From positions 1 to 40,081 of the forward strand of contig NZ_JALEGT010000012.1 of assembly GCF_022763305.1 (NCBI RefSeq): DNA of 40,081 nt, read 5' to 3'. This document shows positions 25,480 to 33,233 of this stretch, in pieces (the first letter of the stretch is position 1; each line of letters begins with the position of its first letter). Origin of the DNA: Marivita sp. Its GTDB lineage: Bacteria; Pseudomonadota; Alphaproteobacteria; Rhodobacterales; Rhodobacteraceae. Made by a program: the position numbers and the translations under genes. Under the pieces are notes generated by a model that made no database searches, was not told where the DNA came from, and saw only the letters and a program-made list of their open reading frames with translations.

Positions 25480-26993
25480 CCGCCGTTCTTGAACTCTCCA
25501 ACATCACCAAACGGTTCGGCGCACTGACGGCGAACGAGAACGTTTCGCTGTCGCTGGCCGAAGGTGAAATCCTTGCGCTTCTGGGGGAGAACGGAGCGGG
25601 CAAGACGACCCTGATGAACATCCTCTTTGGGCATTACGAGGCTGACGAAGGTGAGGTCCGCGTCTTTGGCGAAACCCTGCCCCCCGGCAAGCCGCGTGCA
25701 GCGATTGCCGCAGGGGTTGGCATGGTGCACCAGCATTTCACGCTGGCAGGCAACCTGACCGTTCTGGAGAACGTGATGCTTGGGTCGGAACCGTTAGGGC
25801 GGTTGCGGTCGGACACGGGCGCAGCCCGCAAGAAGTTGATGGCGATTTCCGAGCGGTTCGGTCTGCCGGTCAACCCTGACAGCAAGGTGTCGCGTCTGTC
25901 GGTTGGCGAGCGGCAACGCATCGAAATCCTCAAGGCGCTCTACCGCGATGCACGTATCCTTATCCTCGATGAGCCAACCGCCGTTCTGGCCCGGCCCGAG
26001 GCGGAACGCCTGTTCGAAACTCTGCGCGGCATGACGAAAGACGGGTTGTCGCTGATCTTCATCAGCCACAAACTGCACGAAGTGATGGCAGCATCCGACC
26101 GCGTGGCGGTGTTGCGCGGCGGCAGGATGGTGGCGGAGCGCAAGACGGCACAGACCTCGCCCGCCGAACTGGCGGAACTGATGGTCGGCCGCCGGGTGGA
26201 GCGACCCGTGCGCGAGGAGCAGAGCATCGGTGCACCCGTTCTGGTGGCAGACCGCGTGACCGTCATGGATGACGGGGATACGAAGCTGGACGATGTGTCC
26301 TTCACGGTGCACGCGGGTGAAATCCTCGGCATTGTCGGCGTGTCGGGCAATGGGCAAGGCGCGCTTGGCGCCCTCCTCTCCGGGCTGATGCATCCCAGTG
26401 CGGGGACGCTGACGCTGGACGGGGCCGATGCTGGCCAGCTTGGCCCGCGCGGATTGATCCGGGCCGGCGCCGCGCGGGTGCCCGAGGACCGCCATGCCGA
26501 AGGCGCTGTCGGCGAGATGACCGTTTGGGAAAACGCGGTGCTGGAGCGGTTGCGGAGTGCGGAGTTCTCGAAATCCGGGTTCGTCAGGCGAGCTGCTGCG
26601 CGGGCGCATGCTGCCGACCTGATCAAGCGCTTTGATGTGCGCGGAGCCAATCCGGATACGCGCATCCGACTCCTGTCGGGCGGGAACATGCAAAAGCTGA
26701 TCCTTGGGCGCTGCCTTGCCACCGGGCCGCGGTTCCTGCTGGCCAACCAGCCGACACGCGGTCTCGACGAGGGGGCGATTGCGGCGGTTCATGCGGAGTT
26801 GCTGGCCGCACGGGCCAAAGGCGCGGCGATCCTTCTGATCTCGGAAGAACTGGAGGAAGCGGTGCAACTGTCGGACCGCATTCAGGCCATCGTGAAAGGG
26901 CGGCTGTCGCAACCCGTCATGGCGGGTGAGGCGGATTCCCGAAAGCTGGGCCTGATGATGGCAGGCGTGTGGGAGGACAGCGATGCGGCTTGA
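25476..26993 (+). CDS. Nucleoside-type ABC importer ATPase (two nucleotide-binding domains)
   Basis: A 505-residue duplicated ATPase of the sugar/nucleoside importer type, energising the permeases encoded downstream. The first domain is complete: Walker A GENGAGKTT (37-45), Q-loop VHQHFTL, signature LSVGERQR and Walker B ILILDEPTAVL. The second is degenerate, with GVSGNGQGA in place of a lysine-containing Walker A and FLLANQPTRGLD in place of the Walker B DE pair, while its signature LLSGGNMQK is kept. This asymmetry is usual in the family. It overlaps the amidase gene by 4 bases and the first permease gene by 11. Confidence 0.93.
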   Translation: MTAVLELSNITKRFGALTANENVSLSLAEGEILALLGENGAGKTTLMNILFGHYEADEGEVRVFGETLPPGKPRAAIAAGVGMVHQHFTLAGNLTVLENVMLGSEPLGRLRSDTGAARKKLMAISERFGLPVNPDSKVSRLSVGERQRIEILKALYRDARILILDEPTAVLARPEAERLFETLRGMTKDGLSLIFISHKLHEVMAASDRVAVLRGGRMVAERKTAQTSPAELAELMVGRRVERPVREEQSIGAPVLVADRVTVMDDGDTKLDDVSFTVHAGEILGIVGVSGNGQGALGALLSGLMHPSAGTLTLDGADAGQLGPRGLIRAGAARVPEDRHAEGAVGEMTVWENAVLERLRSAEFSKSGFVRRAAARAHAADLIKRFDVRGANPDTRIRLLSGGNMQKLILGRCLATGPRFLLANQPTRGLDEGAIAAVHAELLAARAKGAAILLISEELEEAVQLSDRIQAIVKGRLSQPVMAGEADSRKLGLMMAGVWEDSDAA

Positions 26994-28026
26994 ACGACGC
27001 GAGACCGTGCCTCTGGCTTTGGTCGCGACCGCGCCCTTGGTGGCGATCTTCGCGGCACTGGTGCTGGCGGCCGGCCTGATAGGCGCGGCTGGGGTGAACC
27101 CGCTCAGCGCCTACGCCGAGATGCTGCGCGGGGCCTTGGGATCGCGGCTGTCGATCACCGAGATGCTGACTCGCGCGACGCCGCTGATCCTGACTGGACT
27201 GGCGGCGGCGGTCGCGTTCCGCGCGCGGCTCTGGAACATCGGCGGTGAGGGGCAGTTCTATGTCGGGGCGCTGACCACCGCCTGGATCGGGCATTCGCTG
27301 GGCCTGCCCGGCCCGCTTGGCATTGCCGTTCTGATGGTCTGCGGTATGGCGGCTGGCGCTCTGTTGCTGGCCGGTCCGGCTTTTCTGAGATTGCGGTTCG
27401 GGGTTGATGAGGTGGTTACGACGCTCCTGCTCAATTTCATCGTGATCCTGTTTGTGGGCCTGATGATCGAAGGCCCCCTCCGTGACCCGCTGGCCTTTGG
27501 CTGGCCGCAATCGGTTCCTGTGGACGGCGACTACCGCCTGCCCGATCTGGTGCCGCGCACTCGGCTGCATATCGGCCTTCTGTTCGCCATCGCGGCGGCG
27601 GGCGTAGTCTGGCTGGTGCTGACGCGCACCGTTTTCGGCGTGGAAACCCGTGCCGCAGGCCTGAACGCCCGCGCGGCAGCGTTTGCGGGCATCTCATTGC
27701 CGCGCACGATCATGGGAGTCGCGCTTGTCTCGGGCGCGTTGGCCGGGCTTGCGGGCGCCGTCGAGGTGATGGGCGTCACTGGAGGGGTGACCACCACCAT
27801 GTCGCCGGGTTTCGGCTATGCCGGGATCGTGGTTGCGATGCTGGCCGCCCTTCATCCGGCAGGCGTGGTCGCAGCGGCGATCTTTGTGGCGACCGTGTTT
27901 GTCGGAGCCGACGCGATCAGCCGCGCGACCGGCGTGCCGAGCTTCATCGCGGATGTGATCGTCGCGCTATCGCTCTTGACCATGTTGGTCGCCCTTCTCT
28001 TCACAACCTACAGGCTGCGCCGATGA
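26983..28026 (+). CDS. ABC importer permease 1 (BMP/nucleoside type)
   Basis: A 347-residue inner-membrane permease with 8-10 hydrophobic helices, of the branched-chain/ribose-type permease family. LWNIGGEGQFYVGAL (about residues 84-98) is the hallmark of the first subunit in nucleoside importers of the YufP type, and VEVMGVTGGVTTTMSPGFGYAGIVVAMLA marks the C-terminal half. It forms a heterodimer with the next product. Its start overlaps the ATPase stop and its stop overlaps the next start (ATGA at 28023-28026). Confidence 0.92.
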   Translation: MRLERRETVPLALVATAPLVAIFAALVLAAGLIGAAGVNPLSAYAEMLRGALGSRLSITEMLTRATPLILTGLAAAVAFRARLWNIGGEGQFYVGALTTAWIGHSLGLPGPLGIAVLMVCGMAAGALLLAGPAFLRLRFGVDEVVTTLLLNFIVILFVGLMIEGPLRDPLAFGWPQSVPVDGDYRLPDLVPRTRLHIGLLFAIAAAGVVWLVLTRTVFGVETRAAGLNARAAAFAGISLPRTIMGVALVSGALAGLAGAVEVMGVTGGVTTTMSPGFGYAGIVVAMLAALHPAGVVAAAIFVATVFVGADAISRATGVPSFIADVIVALSLLTMLVALLFTTYRLRR

Positions 28027-28964
28027 TCGAAGCACTGGAGCTTTTGACCAATACAAGCCTCTGGGCCGCTGTTTTGCGGATCGCTACGCCGCTGATCTTT
28101 GGCGTTCTGGGCGCGCTGCTGTGTGAACGTGCCGGAGTTCTGAACCTCGGGATCGAGGGGATCATGACGATGGGTGCGATGGCCGGATGGCTGACCGTGT
28201 ATCTGGGCGGCGACCTGTGGATGGGGCTGGTCATCGCGGCGGCAAGCGGTGGGTTGATGGGGCTTCTCCATGCGGGACTGACGGTGCCGCTGGGTCTGTC
28301 ACAGCATGTGTCCGGGCTTGGGATCACGCTCTTTGCGTCGGCTTTGGCCTATTATCTTTACCGGTTGATCGTGCAGGTGGGGGAAACCCCGCCGACCATT
28401 TTGCCGTTCAAGCCGCTGGATATTCCGGGTCTTTCGGACATCCCGGTCCTCGGCCCGATCCTGTTCAGCCAGACTGCTCCGACTTACCTCGCACTGATGT
28501 CCGTTGTGGTGCTGGCCTATGTGCTGACGCGGACGCCTTTGGGGCTGGCGATCCGCATGACGGGCGAGAACCCCCATGCGGTCGAGGCGCAAGGGTTGAA
28601 CCCCAACGCGCTGCGCATCGGGGCGATTGTCGCGGGGTCGGCCTTGATGGGTCTTGGCGGGGCATTCCTGACCACGGCGGCGTTCAATTCGTTCTTCCCG
28701 GAAATGGTACAGGGGCGCGGGTGGATCTGCATTGCGCTCGTGGTGTTCGCCTCCTGGCGACCGGGCAAGGCGCTGATCGGGGCGCTGCTGTTCGCGTTCT
28801 TCGACGCCTACCAGTTGCGCCTTCAAACGGTAGTGGAAGGCGTGCCGTACCAGTTGTTCCTGATGGCGCCCTATGTGCTGTCCATCGTTGCGCTGATCCT
28901 TGTCGCCCGCCGGGCCGAGGTTCCGGAGGCGCTGATGGCCCCCTATCGACGCGGCGAGCGGTAG
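28023..28964 (+). CDS. ABC importer permease 2 (BMP/nucleoside type)
   Basis: A 313-residue permease partner with the diagnostic RAGVLNLGIEGIMTMGAMAG (about residues 36-55) of YufQ-like subunits and a further EAQGLNPNALRIGAIVAGSALMGLG-type coupling region near residue 190. It is the last gene of the plus-strand operon. Its TAG (28962-28964) directly abuts the stop of the convergent galD homologue (28965-28967), leaving no room for a separate terminator. Confidence 0.92.
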   Translation: MIEALELLTNTSLWAAVLRIATPLIFGVLGALLCERAGVLNLGIEGIMTMGAMAGWLTVYLGGDLWMGLVIAAASGGLMGLLHAGLTVPLGLSQHVSGLGITLFASALAYYLYRLIVQVGETPPTILPFKPLDIPGLSDIPVLGPILFSQTAPTYLALMSVVVLAYVLTRTPLGLAIRMTGENPHAVEAQGLNPNALRIGAIVAGSALMGLGGAFLTTAAFNSFFPEMVQGRGWICIALVVFASWRPGKALIGALLFAFFDAYQLRLQTVVEGVPYQLFLMAPYVLSIVALILVARRAEVPEALMAPYRRGER

Positions 28965-30011
28965 TCAGGCGAAAACCACACCATCCATCAGCTTGCGCGC
29001 GGTGCGCAGAACGGCGGCGGATGTCACGTCGCCTGAATCCGAGACCTGCGCGATAATGCTGGTCTCGCCGCTGGGATGTTCGATGGGCATACGTTTTTCG
29101 GCCCCGTCCGGGACCCGAGCCAGTCCTTCGGTCACAGCCCCGGGCAAGAGACACGCGGTCGCGACGCTGACTGCGCCCAGAACGCCGATGGAGGCATGAC
29201 AGCGATGCGGGATGAAGGTACGGGTGGCAATCACGCCGCCCTGATGCGGGGCGCTGACCAGAGTCATCTTGGGCACGGTCTTGGCGGCAACATCTCCGAG
29301 GTTCATCAACGGCCCACAGGCCAGACGGATGGCTTCCAGCCGCGCTTTCAGGGCCTCTTTGGTTTCAAGTGCATCGCGGGTCTCGGTCCCGGTGATCCCC
29401 AAATCCGCCGCACGCAAGAGGACGACCGGCATCCCATTGTCGATCATCGTGACCTCGGTGCCCTCAACCGTGTCGCGGGTGTTCCCCGTGGGCAGCAGCG
29501 CGCCGCAGGTCGAACCGGCGGTGCCGACGAATTCCAGCGGGATCGCCGCCGCCGTGCCGGGCACCCCGTCGATGGAGGCATCGCCGTCGTATGTGGGAAC
29601 GCCGCTGGGGGTCTGGACCGTCGCAATCGCGGTCTGGCCGGTGTTTTCCATATAGATCGCCACGCGGGTCTGGCCGTCCTGCCCCTGGACCAGCCCGCGT
29701 TCAATGGCAAAGGGCGCAACGCCGGCAAGGATGTTGCCGCAATTCTGGCCGTCCGAGACCAGTGCTTGGTCCACCGTGACCTGCAGGAAAAGGTAGTCCA
29801 CATCCACACCGGGGCGGTCCGACCGTTTCACCACCGCCACCTTGGAGGTCAGCGGATCGGCCCCGCCCATGCCGTCGATCTGGCGGGCATCGGGGCTTCC
29901 CATGACGCGCAGCAGGAACGCGTCGCGGTCGGCGGGCAGGTCTTCGACAAGGAAGTACCCGCCTTTGGATGTCCCGCCGCGCATCCACATACAGCGGACA
30001 CCTTCAGACAT
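28965..30011 (-). CDS. galD: 4-oxalomesaconate tautomerase homologue (GalD, PrpF family)
   Basis: A 348-residue PrpF-family isomerase. GalD converts the 4-oxalomesaconate enol and keto forms ahead of hydration in gallate breakdown. Visible features are [14 protein letters not shown] at the N-terminus, [14 protein letters not shown] (about 48-61), [19 protein letters not shown] with the conserved Cys91, and [16 protein letters not shown] with the second Cys. Other PrpF proteins isomerise aconitate or methylitaconate, so the name depends partly on the neighbours: it is third in a minus-strand operon after GalB-like and GalC-like genes. The ATG at 30011 overlaps the galC end by 8 bases. Confidence 0.82.
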   Translation of the reverse strand: MSEGVRCMWMRGGTSKGGYFLVEDLPADRDAFLLRVMGSPDARQIDGMGGADPLTSKVAVVKRSDRPGVDVDYLFLQVTVDQALVSDGQNCGNILAGVAPFAIERGLVQGQDGQTRVAIYMENTGQTAIATVQTPSGVPTYDGDASIDGVPGTAAAIPLEFVGTAGSTCGALLPTGNTRDTVEGTEVTMIDNGMPVVLLRAADLGITGTETRDALETKEALKARLEAIRLACGPLMNLGDVAAKTVPKMTLVSAPHQGGVIATRTFIPHRCHASIGVLGAVSVATACLLPGAVTEGLARVPDGAEKRMPIEHPSGETSIIAQVSDSGDVTSAAVLRTARKLMDGVVFA

Positions 30012-30678
30012 AGCGCAGGCCCTTTTCGGCCAAACGTTCGCGCATCTTGTACATGTCGAGGCCGAGTTCACCAGATGCCAGCCGCGTGCGTTTGGCCTCT
30101 TCATTGGCGATGCGCGCCTGCGCCCGTTCGAGCACATCCGCCGCTTCCGTGCGCTTGACGACACAGACCCCATCGTCATCGGCCACGATCACGTCACCGG
30201 GATCGACAGATGCCCCGGCGCAGACGACAGGCACATTCACAGACCCCAGCGATTCCTTGATCGTGCCTTGCGCGCAGATGGCCTTGGACCAGACCGGGAA
30301 ACCCATCTTTTCCAAGTCCACCACATCCCGCACGCCCGCGTCGATGATCAACCCGCGACACCCCCGCGCCTGTGCCGAGGTGGCAAGCAGGTCTCCGAAA
30401 TAGCCGGCATCGGACGGCGAGGTCGTCGCCAGAACCAGCACATCGCCCGGTTTGATCTGTTCGATCGCGACATGCAGCATCCAGTTGTCGGCAGGTGGGG
30501 CGAGGATCGTGACGGCCGAGCCGCCAATCGCAGCACCGCGATAGATCGGGCGAATGTAGGACGCGAGCAGTCCCGTGCGTCCCTGCGCCTCGTGCACGGT
30601 GGCGACGCCACAGGCGGCCAGACCGTCGATCACCTCTGGATCGGCCCGGTCGATGTTCTGAACGACGACCCCGATCAC
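30004..30678 (-). CDS. galC: 4-carboxy-4-hydroxy-2-oxoadipate aldolase homologue (GalC/LigK, RraA fold)
   Basis: A 224-residue class II pyruvate aldolase that splits 4-carboxy-4-hydroxy-2-oxoadipate to pyruvate and oxaloacetate and usually also decarboxylates oxaloacetate. The RraA-fold active site appears as [11 protein letters not shown] (about 92-102), [10 protein letters not shown] with R117 and D118, and [13 protein letters not shown] (159-171). The start is GTG at 30678, giving [13 protein letters not shown], and it overlaps the galB TGA by four bases; the frame is open further upstream but that part lies inside galB. Confidence 0.85.
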   Translation of the reverse strand: MIGVVVQNIDRADPEVIDGLAACGVATVHEAQGRTGLLASYIRPIYRGAAIGGSAVTILAPPADNWMLHVAIEQIKPGDVLVLATTSPSDAGYFGDLLATSAQARGCRGLIIDAGVRDVVDLEKMGFPVWSKAICAQGTIKESLGSVNVPVVCAGASVDPGDVIVADDDGVCVVKRTEAADVLERAQARIANEEAKRTRLASGELGLDMYKMRERLAEKGLRYV

Positions 30679-31406
30679 AGTTCGTCCACCGTGCGCGGGA
30701 AGATCGACTGGAAACCTTCGGCATATTTCGCCGGGCGCCCGCCTGCCTGTCCCCCCGAATTGCGGCGGAAATGGTTGCCCCGGTTCTCGGCCACGTTGGT
30801 GTAGTAGTCCCAGAGGTGATGCTGGCCTTCCATACATTCGATGGCGGCCCGCTTCTGATCCCAGACCTCGGTGATGTCGAGGAAGGTGTCCGGTTTCCAG
30901 CCCATCTGTTCGGTCTGATGCGGCTCGAACAGGTAAAGCTGCGGCGCGCCCAGCACCTTTTCGCCGGGGTTGTGACCCCAGGCCTGCGCGATCATCCGCA
31001 CCTCGAGCGCCAGCTGGCTCGTATACATGTGATCGGTGTTGTAAGGGTCGTATGTCGAATGACTGAGCATGAATTTCGGCTGCACGGCGCGGATCAGATC
31101 AACGAGTTTCATCTTGCTGTCGTGGTCGACGACCAAGGGATAATCGCCAAGATCAAAAAACTGGATGTCGTGCACGTTCAGAGCTTTGGCGGCGTTTTCC
31201 GCCTCGGTGCGGCGGATCGCCTTGACCTCTTCAAGGGTCTTGCCGTCTTTCCAGAGGCGGGCGCTTTCACCCCGTTCCCCATAGGACAGGCAGGCCACTG
31301 TCACCTCGTAGCCCAGTTTCTGATGCAGTGCGATGGCTCCGCCGCAGCGCCAGACGAAATCGGCGGCATGGGCTGAAATCACAAGTGCGGTCTTCGTGTC
31401 TGTCAT
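30675..31406 (-). CDS. galB: 4-oxalomesaconate hydratase homologue (GalB, PIG-L/LmbE family)
   Basis: A 243-residue protein of the LmbE/PIG-L zinc-hydrolase fold. In Pseudomonas putida the 4-oxalomesaconate hydratase GalB belongs to this fold, and [19 protein letters not shown] (about 11-29) followed by [14 protein letters not shown] fits GalB better than the AHPDDE motif of ordinary deacetylases. [14 protein letters not shown] (about 120-133) carries the expected later His ligand. The ATG at 31406 follows AGGGAGGGG and is preferred over an in-frame ATG at 31427, which would place that ribosome site inside the gene. It is the first gene of galBCD. Confidence 0.83.
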   Translation of the reverse strand: MTDTKTALVISAHAADFVWRCGGAIALHQKLGYEVTVACLSYGERGESARLWKDGKTLEEVKAIRRTEAENAAKALNVHDIQFFDLGDYPLVVDHDSKMKLVDLIRAVQPKFMLSHSTYDPYNTDHMYTSQLALEVRMIAQAWGHNPGEKVLGAPQLYLFEPHQTEQMGWKPDTFLDITEVWDQKRAAIECMEGQHHLWDYYTNVAENRGNHFRRNSGGQAGGRPAKYAEGFQSIFPRTVDEL

Positions 31407-31430
31407 GGATACCCCTCCCTCGGACATCTT

Positions 31431-31447
31431 TGTGCGCAGATTGCACA
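31431..31447. promoter_or_regulatory. Operator candidate upstream of galB
   Basis: TGTGC (31431-31435) and GCACA (31443-31447) form a 5-bp inverted repeat with a 7-base spacer, 25 bases upstream of the galB start on the minus strand. The size suits a dimeric regulator. No regulator gene is adjacent. Confidence 0.35.
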
Positions 31448-31505
31448 GCCGACGTGGGGTTTGCCACTTGAAAGATGGGTTCGCAATCGGTCGGAACGGA
31501 CGGGC

Positions 31506-32378
31506 TCAGAGCGCACCCGCGTTGATCCACTCGTCCAGCTTCTGGCGGCTGACCTCGAAGTGCATGCTGTCTTCGCGGCCCCAGGACGCGCCCCAGACCC
31601 ACCCCTCTTCCTTGAAGAAATCAGCAAGGATGGTCAGGCCCAACTGGGTCCTGCCATCGCCCAGCGTATCCAGCACACCGTCGATGTTCAGATCGACAGC
31701 AAGGCCAAAGGCGTGTGTCGAAGCCCGGCCGCGTGTGCCGCGGATCTGACGCACACAAAGCGATCCCGCCGTGTTGATGCGCGCATAGAGATCAGGGTCT
31801 GTGACCCGCACCTCTTCGAACACGCGGCGCAGGGAATCGGCAGCGGGCTTGAGCATCCGCACGCGGATCGGACCCACGTCTTCGAGCACGAGCTTGCTGG
31901 CCAGCCGGGGATTGGTCATCTCCTCACATTCGTCGGACATCACCTCTCGGGGCGGGCCGAAGACACGGGTGAGATAGGACGGGCCGGCAATCGTCAGACC
32001 ATCGTTGACCTCGCGCCGATTTGCGATCAGCACGACCTGAGCGTAGGCGTCGATGATGTCGTTCTGGCCATTCTGCTGAAAGACGGTCGAGCCCGTGTCC
32101 CCGGGAAGAGGTGCAAGCTGCTGGTTCGGCATCGGCGCAGTGGGCGCACGCGATGCGGCGGCCGCCAGCCGGGACATTTCCTGTGTCATCTCGTCGAGCC
32201 GGATCTGCAGATCCTCGACCTGCTGGCTCAGCATTTCGATCTCGATCCGCGCACCGGAGTCGATGGCGGTGCCCGCAAACCCTTCCTCACCCCCGGACAT
32301 CAGTCGGGGGACGAAGATCCAGATGATCGGCGCGAGGAGAATTGCGATACTCAGCAAAATCGCCGGAAGCAGGCGCAT
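31506..32378 (-). CDS. Membrane-anchored M15-family peptidoglycan peptidase
   Basis: A 290-residue protein with an N-terminal membrane helix (about residues 4-25) followed by a coiled-coil-like stretch (45-72) and a low-complexity linker, placing the C-terminal domain in the periplasm. The C-terminal domain (about 165-285) is a D-Ala-D-Ala carboxypeptidase/endopeptidase of the M15 type: THAFGLAVDLN provides H222 and D229, and GREDSMHFE provides D270 and H273, the pattern of the zinc ligands and catalytic acid. It is divergent from the OmpA-like gene of the type VI region and may trim peptidoglycan to let the secretion apparatus through. It could instead be a general cell-wall enzyme. Confidence 0.82.
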   Translation of the reverse strand: MRLLPAILLSIAILLAPIIWIFVPRLMSGGEEGFAGTAIDSGARIEIEMLSQQVEDLQIRLDEMTQEMSRLAAAASRAPTAPMPNQQLAPLPGDTGSTVFQQNGQNDIIDAYAQVVLIANRREVNDGLTIAGPSYLTRVFGPPREVMSDECEEMTNPRLASKLVLEDVGPIRVRMLKPAADSLRRVFEEVRVTDPDLYARINTAGSLCVRQIRGTRGRASTHAFGLAVDLNIDGVLDTLGDGRTQLGLTILADFFKEEGWVWGASWGREDSMHFEVSRQKLDEWINAGAL

Positions 32379-32501
32379 GAAAGAAAATTCCCGATCGAAT
32401 AACCTGAGGGCAGTTAAACCGGATTCTGGCTTTCAGTCCAAGCCAAACCTGATCCTTTGCGTCCATGATCCAGCAGGCACCACTCAGATGTGGCTACAAT
32501 G

Positions 32502-32572
32502 GCTCCCCTCCCGGTGGAATACTTAAACTTCATGTCAAAGTCATTGCCGGTGGGGGAGAGCTAAGCTAGAGT
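32502..32572 (+). promoter_or_regulatory. Promoter and imperfect inverted repeat before the OmpA-like gene
   Basis: TTGCCG (32544-32549) and TAGAGT (32567-32572) are 17 bases apart, a fair -35/-10 pair for the OmpA-ppkA transcript. GCTCCCCTCCCGG (32502-32514) and CCGGTGGGGGAGAGC (32547-32561) are imperfect inverse copies 32 bases apart, and the right arm lies over the promoter spacer, so it could be a control site. The whole 234-base gap 32379-32612 holds only these signals. Confidence 0.45.
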
Positions 32573-32612
32573 TCTAAGCGGAAACTGATTTCATTCGAGG
32601 ACATGTATTGCT

Positions 32613-33200
32613 ATGTCGACCATTCGAATTGCTACCGCCCTCACCCTTGCGATCACTCTGTCTTTCGGAGCAGCACAGCACGCCGCTGCTCAATCGTCCG
32701 ACGGCTCGGCCATGACTGCCGAAGAGATCAAGCAGGCATTCGAAAAGCAGAAAACCCGCGGGCTTGTGCTGGTTCCGTCAGACAACTCGGCGCCAGCCGC
32801 TGCCGCAACCGACAGTTCGACCACCGTCACGACGGCAGCGACCACCTATAACGAGGTGGACCGGGCCGATCAGGTGAACATCAAGATCAAGTTCGATTTC
32901 GACAGCGCCACGCTGCGGGACGACCAGAAGCCGCAACTGGCCACGCTGTGCGACGTGATGAAATCGGTGGATGTGCAGCTTTTCCAGATTGTCGGTCACA
33001 CCGATAGTTCCGGATCTGCCTCCTACAACGAGAACCTGTCGCTACTGCGTGCAAAAGAGGTCAAGCGTCATCTCGTCAGCGAATGCGGAATTGCCGAAGA
33101 TCGGCTGGAAGCCATCGGCATGGGCGAAAGCGCACCGTTCAATCCGGACGATCCGCGTGCCGACGAAAACCGACGTGTTGAGTTCCAAGCGCTTGGGTAA
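32613..33200 (+). CDS. OmpA-domain peptidoglycan-binding protein
   Basis: A 195-residue exported protein. A signal peptide covers about residues 1-26 (ending HAAAQ). A variable linker rich in Ala, Thr and Ser follows. The C-terminal OmpA domain (about 90-195) has IKFDFDSATL, the FQIVGHTDSSGSASYNENLS motif with the peptidoglycan-binding Asp, and GMGESAPFNPDDPRADENRR with the conserved Arg. Free-standing OmpA-like proteins anchor secretion systems to the cell wall. It lies 33 bases upstream of ppkA on the same strand, so an operon is likely and a role in the type VI system is inferred. A different ATG at 32603 is in another frame and does not yield a recognisable protein. Confidence 0.88.
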   Translation: MSTIRIATALTLAITLSFGAAQHAAAQSSDGSAMTAEEIKQAFEKQKTRGLVLVPSDNSAPAAAATDSSTTVTTAATTYNEVDRADQVNIKIKFDFDSATLRDDQKPQLATLCDVMKSVDVQLFQIVGHTDSSGSASYNENLSLLRAKEVKRHLVSECGIAEDRLEAIGMGESAPFNPDDPRADENRRVEFQALG

Positions 33201-33233
33201 TGACTTCGGTCACCTTCTGAAACCGGAGACATT

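Noticed and set aside
28965-30011. galD homologue as a methylaconitate isomerase of the 2-methylcitrate cycle (PrpF)
   Set aside because: No prpB, prpC or acnD is adjacent, while GalB and GalC homologues are in the same operon. It remains a family-level alternative only.
32603-32851. Alternative small gene starting at ATG 32603
   Set aside because: It is in a different frame from the OmpA-like gene and gives a short product without a recognisable signal peptide or domain. The frame from 32613 yields a complete exported OmpA-domain protein.
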